From Desulfotomaculum sp. (GTDB lineage: Bacteria; Bacillota; Desulfotomaculia; Desulfotomaculales; Nap2-2B): a stretch of DNA of 23,525 bases. The notes beneath the pieces were generated by a model, which saw only the letters and a program-made list of their open reading frames with translations, did not search any database and was not told the DNA's origin. Both the position numbers and the translations under genes were made by a program. Shown here in pieces: positions 6,255-17,000 of this stretch. The stretch covers positions 1 to 23,525 of the forward strand of contig DOTD01000100.1 in NCBI GenBank assembly GCA_003513005.1. Reading direction: 5' to 3'. The first letter of the stretch is position 1; every line of letters begins with the position of its first letter.

Positions 6255-8303
6255 TTAATCCACAATCGTCTTTAAAAAAGCATCTGCGGCGTCGGCGTAG
6301 AATTCTATATTAATTTTTGTTGCCATTTCATCCGGCAGATCGAAAAGCTGTCTTCTGGAAGAGATGGGCATGAGCAATACTGCAGCGCCTTTCTCTACAG
6401 CAAGTTCCGCAACAGCAACCGGGTTTGGAATCATTTCAATAGAACCACCCAGGTTTAATGCGCCAACAATTATTAAACCGCCTTTTACGCTTCGTTCTAT
6501 TAACCCGCTGCAGAGCGCAATGAGCACCGGCAAGCCGAGCCCCTGTCCGGAATGATCCATATCCATAGCACGCAGCTGAATTGAAAATTCATGGGCGCGC
6601 GGGTCGCGGTCACCAACGAGTTCTTTTGCCCTTATGTAAAGGTTCTGTTCACCATAACGCACGCTTTCCCGGAAAGGCGGAGGAACAGGAGTATTGAGAA
6701 TCCTTACACCATTTCCCGGTCCTGCTGCAGCTTCAATCCTGAATAAAGCCGGCGAGGCGTCTTGTCCGCCGGGGCTAATCGCCCATACCTGTCCGGGAGG
6801 AAGCGGATCGCTTTCAATGGTTTCATTGGTATGCAGCTCAGGAGTTGAAACAAACTGCTCAATTCCATCAACGCCCAGCATATAGCTGAAATGCGTGTTT
6901 CTAAATTCGGTTTTCAAGCAGCGCTTTTGCTGTTCTTTAATCCTCCGTCTGGCTTCTAACGCAATACGGATGATTATTTCAAGTTCCTGATCAGGAACTG
7001 ATATTTCAGGGTCGGGAAAAATAAGTTTAATAAGGCCGTTTACGGTTTTGTTTACGGCTTCAATGTCCCTTCCGCTAAGCGCCCCTCCCCAGTTAACCCG
7101 CCCCTGCAGGACCGATAACCTGTTCACATTGCGGAGCTTGCTCCAGCACTCTGAAATAAAATCGCTGACCAGGCCAAAATGGTCGGTAAAATGCATGTGT
7201 GGATTTAATTTGGGGAATTCCCACCCGGGGCAATAGGAATGAATCCGGTCCATGAAAGCCGTATCATTGCGCATTTCAGTTGGCAGAGGGCTAAGCAGGT
7301 GGCCGATACGCTGCTGCTGCTGAACATCTACATCAAGGTTTCCCAGCATCACTATTCCGCCAAAAGCCCGGATACTTTCCTTGCCGCGTGAAAATTCACC
7401 GGAAGCCATATAACCTTTCATAATATTTACGCCATCCTTCTGATCGAAGGAAATACCGGAAACTTCATCAAAACAGACGACATCATAGTGGCAAACAAGC
7501 CCCTTCTGGCCGTTGGAGTTGTTCACAAACATCTTGGCAACCGTGGCCTTGCCGCCCGAAATCAGATGGGAGTAAGGCGATATCTGCTGGTAAATATGGC
7601 TTTTGCCAGTGCCCCGCGGGCCTAATTCCACCAGGTTGTAGTTCCTTTCCACAAAAGGGACCATCCTCAACAGGGTTACCATCTTCGCCCGCTCGGTGAG
7701 GTTCTCCGGCTCCAGACCTATAGAACGGATGAGAAAATTCTTCCACTCTTCTGTTGTAAATTCCCTTCTTCCTTTCTCCAACACCATTAACACATCAGTC
7801 TTGGATAACTGAATGGGCCTGAGGCTGTCAATCGCAAAAGGACGCCCGCTTTTCTCGGTGGCAATAGCCGAATCATATGTCAGGTTAACCTCGGCGTAAA
7901 AACCGTCAGTTAACATTCTTTCGTTATCATGGACCAGATTATCTTCTATTCTGACATCTTTAAGGCCCAGGCTGGGGAGTTCCGCGATGAAGCAATCGTT
8001 CCGGGAGTCCAGGCGGGCTTTCAGGAGATCAATTATTTTGATTGAACCTCTTTCCCTGGCCCTGGCTTTGAAGAGTTCCTCGTCTCCGGTCCGGACTGTA
8101 CGATCTTTAAGCTGCCTTTCAACAATCTGAAGGCCTTCCTCTATCTCTCCCTCATCTATGGTTGCGCAGTAACGCCCCAGCAGGAATTCCACAACATAGG
8201 TAGGAACCGGATACTGGCGGCTGTATTTACGGACTAAATCCTTACGGACCAAATAGCCGTCAAAAGCTGACGCGCCCAGTTTATCGATTTTATCTATTTG
8301 CAT
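6255..8303 (-). CDS. brxL: BREX protein BrxL (AAA+ ATPase with Lon-like C-terminal domain)
   Basis: The 682-residue protein has an N-terminal region (about 1-200) that in BrxL binds DNA, an AAA+ core with Walker A GPRGTGKS (228-235) and Walker B VVCFDE (275-280), a linker, and a Lon-like domain from about 575 to the end. In known type 1 BREX systems BrxL is a ring-forming DNA-dependent ATPase needed for phage exclusion but not for methylation. The Lon active site is not conserved: where Lon has GPSAG and a later catalytic Lys, this protein reads GLGLPVLIALCSGL and NPVAVAELAVEKGA, so proteolysis is unlikely. The ATG follows the pglZ stop with no gap, and GGAGGTGA within the end of pglZ serves as its ribosome site. 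It is the last gene of the operon. Confidence 0.92.
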   Translation of the reverse strand: MQIDKIDKLGASAFDGYLVRKDLVRKYSRQYPVPTYVVEFLLGRYCATIDEGEIEEGLQIVERQLKDRTVRTGDEELFKARARERGSIKIIDLLKARLDSRNDCFIAELPSLGLKDVRIEDNLVHDNERMLTDGFYAEVNLTYDSAIATEKSGRPFAIDSLRPIQLSKTDVLMVLEKGRREFTTEEWKNFLIRSIGLEPENLTERAKMVTLLRMVPFVERNYNLVELGPRGTGKSHIYQQISPYSHLISGGKATVAKMFVNNSNGQKGLVCHYDVVCFDEVSGISFDQKDGVNIMKGYMASGEFSRGKESIRAFGGIVMLGNLDVDVQQQQRIGHLLSPLPTEMRNDTAFMDRIHSYCPGWEFPKLNPHMHFTDHFGLVSDFISECWSKLRNVNRLSVLQGRVNWGGALSGRDIEAVNKTVNGLIKLIFPDPEISVPDQELEIIIRIALEARRRIKEQQKRCLKTEFRNTHFSYMLGVDGIEQFVSTPELHTNETIESDPLPPGQVWAISPGGQDASPALFRIEAAAGPGNGVRILNTPVPPPFRESVRYGEQNLYIRAKELVGDRDPRAHEFSIQLRAMDMDHSGQGLGLPVLIALCSGLIERSVKGGLIIVGALNLGGSIEMIPNPVAVAELAVEKGAAVLLMPISSRRQLFDLPDEMATKINIEFYADAADAFLKTIVD

Positions 8304-10655
8304 TTAACTGTCACCTCCAACGGTCGTTGCCTGTTTTTTAACTACCTGCCCGGAAGGGTCCAATAACACCAAACTGACTGCCGTACCTTCAAGTGTTTCA
8401 TCCTCTACAAGAAGAGATATCTGCCCTTCGGGATCATTCTGCTTTGGCCTGGTAATTCCGGATTCCGGGTTATTTGGCTTGGTCCGCAGTTCGGCGGAAA
8501 TTTCCGTGCTGCCACTGTCCAAAGAAACGCGGCAGCGCATACCCGACCATTTAATGCCCACAATATTCGCTGAAACAGGGGCAGCGGCAATATTCGAAAC
8601 AAATATTAAATCGGCGACAAGGCATTCCTGCAGACTTACACCCCCGTGAGCATATTCATCACCTTTTATAAAAAGATGGATGCCAGGCGGATAAGCGAAA
8701 TTCATCAGCTTATTCCAATACCAGCCTGCTGTTGGAACTTCAACATGTGAACCCGGCTTAATTGCGGCGCACCGGGCCCAACGGCTTTCAGTCAGGTATT
8801 TCGGCAGGCTCAGGGAGGGCAGTCCGCCAGGAACCAGCAGCCAGCCGTGGTCTGTCACTACACGAATCTTCTTCCAGCCGGCTTCAAACAAGGTTTGAAT
8901 TCGCTCCAGAAGCAGCAGAAGCTGATCTTCAATTCTGCCGGCGAGTTTCGCCTGCATTGCGTGACCAATCTTGTCAAATTCACCAAATTCCGTCCAGGCC
9001 CGCGCTTCCGGTTTATCCGGCTCGCCGGTTTCGGTGGAGTCAAGCGACTGGTAGCCCGCTTCAGCAAGCATCTTTCGAAAACGGTTGGTATTCAGCGGCA
9101 GGCCGCCTTCAGCAACGACCGGTTGAAAATCTTCAGATTGCGGTTGACCGGCAAGCTTTTCAGCTATGGGCGATCTTGCCGGTTTTGTTGTGGCTGTCAC
9201 AGTCGGCAAGCCCGTCCAATATCTTTTTGCGCTAACTTTAATATGCTGTTCCCCGGCCATTCTGATTAATCGCTGGCCCAAGTCAAAGCGTAATCCGTCC
9301 ACAAACAGCAAACATTCGCCTTGTTCCGCAGCAATTATGTTGGAGTTATCCGTATGATCAGGCAGAGGAGCCGCGTCAATCAGGCTTTGGAAATGCCTGG
9401 CTGCATCCTCAAGCCAGGGAAGATAAATACTCCTGATGGCGGTTTCCACCGCTTTTGTATCCTGAGCTGTTTTAACACCGGCAACAGCTTTCAGGACAGC
9501 GTCATCAGCCAGATAACCCCCGCCCGAATAATTTTCAGCCATCTTTTCCGGAGTATCCCCGCCAATATTTTGCGATGTTTGACGCGCCAACACTGCCAGG
9601 CTCTTCAAAGCCCCGGCGAGCGGACTGCGGCCAAGCCTGGCCCAAACCCAATCGCGGCGCATACCATGCTGCTTCTCAAGTTTCTCTATATTCTGCCTGG
9701 AGATAGCGGAATTATGATGTTCCAATTCCAGAAGACTGTCTCGAAGCGCATCTTCCTCTGCTTCGTTTTCATCAGGCCAGGGTTCTTTATCGAAGATCAA
9801 CCTGCCAGGTTTTGAGCGCTTGAGCAAATCCGGTATATTCGGATAAAGGGCCGGGGCTTCTGAGTACCTCCGCCATATGGCCAACCAGGCTCCTTCGCGC
9901 AGGCCGAGCTTTTCGCCGCCGGCGAGATCGCTTTCATTAGCCGGATCGTAGTTCAGTTCAACCCGGCAGCGTGAACAGAATGCCGCCCATTTGTTATCGT
10001 CCCAATTTTCCCGTAATCGCGCCGGATCGTTCAACCAGATCAGCAAATCCCTTTGTGTATCCGCAATCATCAGCTTATCAAAGTCTTCGGCTTCAAGCCG
10101 TTTGCCCCGAAGCCTTGCGATAGGGGTCGTTGCCAACTGGGCAAGCGCCCCGCGCATCGCTTTCCGGGTCTGCTTGTCCAGGGCAAGGTCAAGACAAAGA
10201 CCGATATCTTCCGAAGTAAGAAAAGCCTCAATTGTCCAATCCTTGCCGTTGCGCTGAGTCCATAATGCGCCCCGGTATTGCAGTTCCACCAGAGGCTTTA
10301 AACTGTCCGGGCATTCTTCTACTGCCCGGAGTATCTGCCGGCTTACATCAGGCATATAGATGATCGGAATCGAATCCTCAGGAAAATCGACCTCCGGCAA
10401 TGTTCTGTCCACTATACATCTGAGCCAAATTGCCGGCCCGGTTTTTTCTTCCGGATTGTACTCCCCAAAGGTAAAAAGTTCAGGCATGAGGGGGCGCAAT
10501 TGAGCCGCCAACTGCCGCCACTGGCCGTCCGCATCTGTCCACAGGATTGCTGCCGGAGCTGTGACATCGCCAGGATTGTAGCGGCCGGCGTGTATTAAAG
10601 AGTTAAGCACAGCTTCTAATAAAGCAGCCGGTGATTTCTTAGATGTTTTATACAT
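8304..10655 (-). CDS. pglZ: BREX phosphatase-fold protein PglZ
   Basis: I start at ATG 10653-10655 (MYKTSKKSPAALLEAVLNSL, 783 residues) because GGAGGTG lies exactly seven bases upstream and the ATG overlaps the pglX stop; a longer frame to 10748 would overlap pglX by 101 bases. The C-terminal half is the PglZ domain of the alkaline phosphatase superfamily: ECLLFVDGLRFD (metal-binding Asp, about 447-458), LPTVTATTKPA with the presumed Thr nucleophile just after, and VVTDHGWLL (about 600-608) with the second metal-site Asp-His. PglZ is essential in BREX; recent work shows nuclease or phosphodiesterase activity for some members, but the in vivo substrate is not settled. Its length fits type 1 PglZ. 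The N-terminal half is unassigned. Confidence 0.9.
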   Translation of the reverse strand: MYKTSKKSPAALLEAVLNSLIHAGRYNPGDVTAPAAILWTDADGQWRQLAAQLRPLMPELFTFGEYNPEEKTGPAIWLRCIVDRTLPEVDFPEDSIPIIYMPDVSRQILRAVEECPDSLKPLVELQYRGALWTQRNGKDWTIEAFLTSEDIGLCLDLALDKQTRKAMRGALAQLATTPIARLRGKRLEAEDFDKLMIADTQRDLLIWLNDPARLRENWDDNKWAAFCSRCRVELNYDPANESDLAGGEKLGLREGAWLAIWRRYSEAPALYPNIPDLLKRSKPGRLIFDKEPWPDENEAEEDALRDSLLELEHHNSAISRQNIEKLEKQHGMRRDWVWARLGRSPLAGALKSLAVLARQTSQNIGGDTPEKMAENYSGGGYLADDAVLKAVAGVKTAQDTKAVETAIRSIYLPWLEDAARHFQSLIDAAPLPDHTDNSNIIAAEQGECLLFVDGLRFDLGQRLIRMAGEQHIKVSAKRYWTGLPTVTATTKPARSPIAEKLAGQPQSEDFQPVVAEGGLPLNTNRFRKMLAEAGYQSLDSTETGEPDKPEARAWTEFGEFDKIGHAMQAKLAGRIEDQLLLLLERIQTLFEAGWKKIRVVTDHGWLLVPGGLPSLSLPKYLTESRWARCAAIKPGSHVEVPTAGWYWNKLMNFAYPPGIHLFIKGDEYAHGGVSLQECLVADLIFVSNIAAAPVSANIVGIKWSGMRCRVSLDSGSTEISAELRTKPNNPESGITRPKQNDPEGQISLLVEDETLEGTAVSLVLLDPSGQVVKKQATTVGGDS

Positions 10656-13600
10656 TGATATCCACCTCCGGATCTCCGGCCGCTCTTTCACGAGCCTTGA
10701 GTTTTTCAGAGTTTGCAAGGTGGACATCGTTAATTCTATCCCCGGCAAACTCGCCGTTTTTCCAAAACCAGGGGAATTGTTCTTTTGATCTATCAGGTTC
10801 TTTGCCCCGGTCTTTGGACCAGTTTATATTCGGCTTCCAGCGCAGAACGCCGGCTCCGTTTTTTCCACCGGGGATATCAGAAGCCATAAACGGGCGGATA
10901 TTGATTCTTACCCCGTCATTTATATCCGGATTCCACCCTACTGGCTGCTTCTCAACAGGTTTCCAACGGACAAAGATATCAAACGGCGGCTCGCCTTCAA
11001 GTATCGCAATCAGCCGCTTCTGCAGTTCAACGGCAGCCGCCAGGCGGTCTTCCGCTCCATCTTCATTCCGCCTAACGCCATCCTTCTGCCGGTTAATCCA
11101 ATCTCCCAGATAACTGTAGGTCAGGTTTTCCAACAGCTTTTTCCCCTTACCCCCGCCTTCGGCAAGTTTGTGATAATTTACCAGCGCATGAAAACCGTCG
11201 CGCTTGCGTCCATCCCAGATATGCCAGATAAAAGGCCGGTGGTGAAATATTTTGCAGTGCTGTTCAAAAAAATCATTCCGCAGCCATTCGTCAAGATCAT
11301 TTGCAGTTGACCAGGTTGAGGCAATCAATTCTTGTTCTTTTGTTGGTGTCCAATAATCACCATACGCGGCAATAAGTAATGCACGCAGGCGTTCTGCAGC
11401 AGGTTCTTTTCCAACAATGGGAGTCAGGCATATTATACCGTCATTATCAAATTTACCATCAAGTATAACATCTTGATTTGGCCAACAATATCTTAATAAA
11501 TGTGATACGGCAACATGAAGTTCATTTCTAGAATTAATAATATTCCCTTTAAAAACCCATTGGGTTGGATTTTCTGATAATGGTTTAGGATCACCTAATG
11601 GATATTCTTTTTTAGCCTTTTCATTCCAATACTCAAAATCAAAAGGAACTTTTAAGAATGTTGCATTAGTCACAGCAACTTTTGGATCTATTTTTCTAAC
11701 TTCTTTTAAATATTGTTCTGATTTACAATAGGTTAATATAGGGAGAAAGTATTCTTTTTGTTTTGGTATTATTGGTGATATAGAACTATCAAAAAGATCC
11801 CCAAAGTATATAGAGGTAGGCAATGAAGACATTGTACCTTTTCCAATTCCAATTTTATTTAACGCTTGTAGGCCTTGTAATCTTGCCATTGAATGACCCT
11901 GATCTATCCAGTCAATACAATACTCCATACCACTAATAGGGAATTCCCCGGTCCCTCCGCTTTGAAAAAAACGCCAACGATATTTTGAAGGTTCAATTTC
12001 CCAAAAACATCTCTTATAACGTAAATCATCTCCGGTTTTTATACCTTGAAACGTATCTGCAAAATTGCCTAATAATGGTTTATCTGCTATTTCCCCTAGA
12101 ACTATCCGTGAATCTGGGTTTTTCAATTGTTCTTCTTGTTTTACTTCCATTACTTCAGAACTACGCAGAAGAGAAGCTTTTTCCTGACACAAAGTTGCAA
12201 GACTGGCATCAAGTCCAGCAATAAAACCTTCAGCTTTAGCATTTGCAATAGCTAAAAGAGCAACATTAACAACTTCTCCTGAAATTGTTTCAAACGCAGC
12301 AGGGCCTAATTTTGCAACAAAATTCCATCGTTTATTTTTTATCAAACGTATCCTGAATGTTTCATAGCTCGTTGAAGAAAGCCAGCTTTGTGAAATAACT
12401 AAAGCTGTTACCCCACCTTGATTATTAAGCAATAAAAGGCGATCGAGAAATACTGTAGCAATATCGCTTTTTGCCTCACAGTAGTGTTCTAAACAAAAAT
12501 CTTGAAAGGATTTAATTTGTTTCCCTCTCGCCAAGTATGGCACATTAGTTATTATCAGATGATAACGTCCGTTAAGAATTTGTACTGCGTCAGTTATTCC
12601 GCAGGCAGCAACTTTTAACTCGTTCAGTTCATAGTTATCTTTCTCCATGAACATTACTTTTTCAAGATAAGGAGTGAGTTCGTCAAAACTAGCTTCAATC
12701 AAGCTGCCTCCAACCACATGACCGGGATCGATAAGGCTTCCCAAACTGGGCGCATCCTTAAAAAGGTCATATAATTTTTCCAAACCGTTTCGGAACCTCT
12801 CGTTATCCCCGGCTAAATTAATCCAGTCTTTCTTGCTTGTGTTGGGCGCAATGCCAGAGCAGGCTATTTGCAGTTTAGGCAGCTTACAATAACCATCCGC
12901 GCCGGGATATGTCCAGGCTGCAAAAGCCAGGGCAAAGGCGGCTATCTGTGTGCATCGTTCGTCTATTTCAAGACCGAAAAGGTTTTCCTCAAGGACTTTT
13001 TCACAAGCTTCATGTGCAGATGTACCTTCCTCAAGCATACGAATCGGGACCAAGTGATACAGTACTGCAACAAGAAAATGGCCAGAGCCACAGCAGGGAT
13101 CTATGATCTTTAGCTCAGAGGCCTTTTGGGGCCAGCCTTCAAACACGCCGGCGGCGGGCCGCCATGGCCCCTTACCTTCATCTGTATGTATAAAACGAAG
13201 GTAATCCCACGATACCCCCGGTAAAGAAACAGCCTTGCGAAGTTCATCCTCCGACTGTGCTTTTTCAGCAAGCTCCGGGTTTGCAGACAACATCTTCCCG
13301 GCATGCCAGGCGCCGAGGGTATTATGAATCAGAAACTCAACCATATACGGCTCGGTAAAAAGCTGTGTAACAGCGGGCAGTTCATCAGCGCCTATTTTTA
13401 TGCCGGAATCATTGACCTCTTTTTTACGCTTGGCCTGCCAAAACTGATAGACCCAACCCAATGCGTCGCTTGCCGTAAAAATATCTGTTTCTAAACCACT
13501 AAGCTCGTTTTCCAATCTCAGCTGATGTTCATGGGCAAAAGCAACCAAAAGGATAGGATCATCCGGCCGGAATATTTGCGGGAGCATTTGTTGAGCAAAC

Positions 13601-14007
13601 CGGCTGGCCAGTGTCCATAAGTCCAGTCCTTCACCCTCAGCCAGTTCCTTGCATTCGTCAAGACTGATCGCCACACCCGATTCGGGCTCAATGAGAAGGC
13701 CGTTTTCGGCTAAAAAACGGGCGAAGAGCATCCGGTGCCAGTGTTCATACGCGCACTCCTGAATAAGGTGGTATATTTCAAGGCTGCCGTATTTATCCTG
13801 CCTGGCGCCCAACTGGCGCGCTCTGGCCCGGAGGTGATTCCTGAGCCGGCGATCTTCCGGGGGCATATGGCTGAATGGTTCGTAGTGATGGACAGCCAGC
13901 GACTCAAGCGCAGACTTTGCCCCGGCTTCGGCAAAATCCCTGGCCCTGATAATAGTACGTTCAAGTTTATTCCTGAGTTCCGCAGTTAAAGTTTTTATAA
14001 CGCCCAC
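10648..14007 (-). CDS. pglX: BREX adenine-specific DNA methyltransferase PglX
   Basis: The 1119-residue enzyme would methylate one strand of a non-palindromic site with S-adenosylmethionine, marking host DNA for the BREX system. Motif I is DPCCGSGHF (303-311); motif IV is IITNVPYL, with NVPY (488-491) in place of the usual NPPY. The region after about 550 should hold the target-recognition part. The bases from about 12680 to 11330 (residues about 440-890) are much more AT-rich (for example about 32% GC at 11461-11520) than the flanks, which suggests that the specificity block was exchanged. The start is GTG (14005-14007), three bases past the brxC stop, with only a weak AGGCGG; a slightly later start is possible. 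The stop overlaps the pglZ ATG. Confidence 0.92.
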   Translation of the reverse strand: MGVIKTLTAELRNKLERTIIRARDFAEAGAKSALESLAVHHYEPFSHMPPEDRRLRNHLRARARQLGARQDKYGSLEIYHLIQECAYEHWHRMLFARFLAENGLLIEPESGVAISLDECKELAEGEGLDLWTLASRFAQQMLPQIFRPDDPILLVAFAHEHQLRLENELSGLETDIFTASDALGWVYQFWQAKRKKEVNDSGIKIGADELPAVTQLFTEPYMVEFLIHNTLGAWHAGKMLSANPELAEKAQSEDELRKAVSLPGVSWDYLRFIHTDEGKGPWRPAAGVFEGWPQKASELKIIDPCCGSGHFLVAVLYHLVPIRMLEEGTSAHEACEKVLEENLFGLEIDERCTQIAAFALAFAAWTYPGADGYCKLPKLQIACSGIAPNTSKKDWINLAGDNERFRNGLEKLYDLFKDAPSLGSLIDPGHVVGGSLIEASFDELTPYLEKVMFMEKDNYELNELKVAACGITDAVQILNGRYHLIITNVPYLARGKQIKSFQDFCLEHYCEAKSDIATVFLDRLLLLNNQGGVTALVISQSWLSSTSYETFRIRLIKNKRWNFVAKLGPAAFETISGEVVNVALLAIANAKAEGFIAGLDASLATLCQEKASLLRSSEVMEVKQEEQLKNPDSRIVLGEIADKPLLGNFADTFQGIKTGDDLRYKRCFWEIEPSKYRWRFFQSGGTGEFPISGMEYCIDWIDQGHSMARLQGLQALNKIGIGKGTMSSLPTSIYFGDLFDSSISPIIPKQKEYFLPILTYCKSEQYLKEVRKIDPKVAVTNATFLKVPFDFEYWNEKAKKEYPLGDPKPLSENPTQWVFKGNIINSRNELHVAVSHLLRYCWPNQDVILDGKFDNDGIICLTPIVGKEPAAERLRALLIAAYGDYWTPTKEQELIASTWSTANDLDEWLRNDFFEQHCKIFHHRPFIWHIWDGRKRDGFHALVNYHKLAEGGGKGKKLLENLTYSYLGDWINRQKDGVRRNEDGAEDRLAAAVELQKRLIAILEGEPPFDIFVRWKPVEKQPVGWNPDINDGVRINIRPFMASDIPGGKNGAGVLRWKPNINWSKDRGKEPDRSKEQFPWFWKNGEFAGDRINDVHLANSEKLKARERAAGDPEVDINV

Positions 14008-14010
14008 CGC

Positions 14011-17000
14011 CTAAATAACAATTAACGGACCGTTTTTAATATTTTCCAGGAGGTTCTTTTCAGTTATGGTTATCCATTCTTTAACGTCCTGCTCTGTTTT
14101 TAAAGTGCCGCTTATTAATTTGATTTCTATTGTCTTCGGTTCCAGAAGCCTTGCCGCAGCAAGAGCGGCGTTTTTAAACTGCTTCTGCAGAGCGTCTTTT
14201 TTTGTCTTCCAATTCGGAAGGGGAGTTTCTTTTAAACTTGACAGCAGCGCTTTATCATCACCCACAGAAAGATCGGGAACAGCGTCAATGCCTTCAGCTT
14301 CAAGAATACCTTTTTGCTGCTCCGAAGTTATTCTTTTCCAGTTATCGTTTTTTAACAAGGCCTCCATTTCCAGGTTATAGGTATTTTCAAAGCTGGAATG
14401 GGCCTGTTTTACCGCTGTGCGGAGCAGCGTCGAAATATCTTTCAGAATTGCCGGAACAGGATCGGTTTTATCCAGCAGCCTTCTTTCTGTACGGACAGCG
14501 TCAGCCTGTTTTTGCAATTCTTCCGCTTCAGGCAAACTGCCGGCATGTCCCAGCATAATCTCCAAAGCAGCCCAATTCTTCTTGCGTTCAGCGGCAAGTT
14601 TGCCCAGTTCTGTCCAATCTTTAAATTGTTGAGCAAGCGTATCGCTCTGATCAAGGATTGCCGCCAGCTGCTCATTCCCGGCCAGTCCCTGTATATTTTC
14701 CAGGTAAAGTTTTGAAGGACATTCTGGCATTGGCGGTTCACCGCCGGCTTCATTAGCCAGTTTGCAAAGCACGGCAAGAAACTGACCGGAAATTGCAGAT
14801 TCCTCGCCTGATTTGCAATTCAATCCCGCTGTCTGGAATAATTTGCGCAGTTTAATGCGGCCATGGACATCGATAGTTTTTGTTTCCGCCTTGAAATCCG
14901 TAACGGTTATTTTTGCCTGGTCCAACTCGCCCTGTTTTAACTGAACACCTTTATAAACGGCAAGTATATGCCCCGTTGTAAATAAAACAATCAAGGCGCC
15001 GTCTACCGCGTCCTGCGGCCATCCATAGGGGTGCTTTTTGAAAGTATCGCGTATTTCTTTTCCTGTTTTGCCGGAACCTATTTCAGACAAAATATTTGAG
15101 CAAACAGGATGCTTTTCCGGCGCGTCTTTCCAATCGAGAGACTGGAGGGCGGACCCGTCGCCGTTTTTTGCCCTGTTAATCACATTGGACCAGCGGTTAT
15201 CATCGGCATCCCGAAACCTGGGAAACAAACGGTCCATTGACGCCTTTGCCGCCTCGATAACCTTATCTTTTAAAATAAGCTCGAAACGTTCCTGCCCGCC
15301 CCCCTGAAAAACTTTCGCTGCGTTAAGCACATCTTTGATGATATTATTTCGCGTTGTTTGCGCAGAGGTCATGCGTGTATGCATGGCATCCCTGGCCTCC
15401 TGCCCTTCCGGGGTTGTTGGCGGGCCTTTGGAGTCAATCGTGGCTTTGGCCGCTTCAAATTGAATAACCGCTTTTTTCAGATCTTCGGCGCTCGCTTTAG
15501 GAATAAATACAAATATTATTGCGCTGTCGCTGCCTGCAGCCCTCGCTCCGGAAAGTACGGCAGTCTCATTTTCTCCCCAGCCGTCACGTACCCAAACAGG
15601 AATATCAATACCTTTTTGGACGGGGGCTTCATTGCCGAATTGAATAAGCAGTTTGCGCGGTTCCTTGCTGCTCCCCTGCGTCAACTTGCCGCTGCTGAAA
15701 GTTTCGGCAAAAGCGGCGTTTATTAGGGCTGTCCGTTTTACTGATAGATATGTCAAGTCGTTATTCAGCTTGGTCTGCCTGCTGCGAAATTCGCTGTCCC
15801 ATTCACTGCTCTCGCGTGTCTGGAGGCTGTATTCTTCTTCTATTTTTATGATCTTGCCCTGTTCAACAAGTTTTTCCAGAATCGTTGGGACATTCTTACG
15901 CAGAGTTGTTCCGTCGCTGGCAAGATCGCTTACCAGCAGGTCCGCGATTATTTCCGGTGTAGCCCGGACCCCGATATCTATAACAGCCTCGCGGGGCAAT
16001 TTGCGGATCAAGAAAATAAGTCCGCAAATGCGTTTGGCCAGTATGCCATCCGGCGTGCCGTCATCAAGATTGCGGATGGTTTCATCAATTTCCCGCAGCA
16101 GGACGCCGGTGCGAAGCAAGTCAGGCTGCATTTGATCGAAAACAACATCTGACGGAACTACACTGCCCAGCGGTTTATCGGCTATATCGCGGACGGCGTC
16201 ATGGACAATACGGAGCTGAGTTCGCAGCTGGCTGTTTGTTCCCGGGACATCGACGGCGCGAAGAACGTGCTCCCAAAAACGGCGCCGTACAGGCAGGATA
16301 GGATAATCTTCAACAATAATATTCCGGTCTTCGGTTCTTGCGGCGATCCTGGTTCCGGCAAGCTGCCGGGCAATTTCACCGGAATGAACATTTAGAATTT
16401 CCTCCACTGCTTTAAGCCTGTCAGCCCTTTTGGCAAGCACAACCCGGCGTGTTACGATCTCCACATCCGTATCGGATAATTCGATGGGAACTGTAAAGCG
16501 GTCTTTTAGTCTTTGCAGCAACGGCACATCCCCGCCGAGAGCTGTTTGACCCGCTCCAATAAGCAGCACACGGCTGTCAAGCTGCTTACAAAGAGCTTCC
16601 GCTACTTCTTGCACATCTGTGGAACGTTTGGCAGAATCTCCAATGAACAGTTGAATTTCGTCCAGCAGTATACAAGTACATGGAATTTGGCCGTTTACGG
16701 TCAGGACGCCGCGTATAATCTTGATAAATTCAGAAGTGGGAATATCATCAACAATTGGAAACTGAGCGCGAAGAAGGGTGCGGACCTGTTTTAAATCAGG
16801 CGCAAAGTCGGGATCTGCATCCAACAGGGCTTTGGCCAGAACCGGACTTACATACAGGTCGTGAAGTTCGCTTAAAAAAATCTTGCCTTCTTTTTCTACA
16901 GTTTCTTTTACCTGTTCCAAAATTCCGTTGTTTTTCAACCATAAAATAAATAATGCCTGGGGAAGAGATTCGGGCAGATCCTTCGATTTTAAAATGATGC

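Noticed and set aside
6255..8303. brxL as an active Lon protease
   Set aside because: The catalytic Ser and Lys are not seen where Lon has them.
8304..10748. Long pglZ frame starting at 10748
   Set aside because: It would overlap pglX by 101 bases; ATG 10655 has an ideal GGAGGTG at seven bases and overlaps only the pglX stop.
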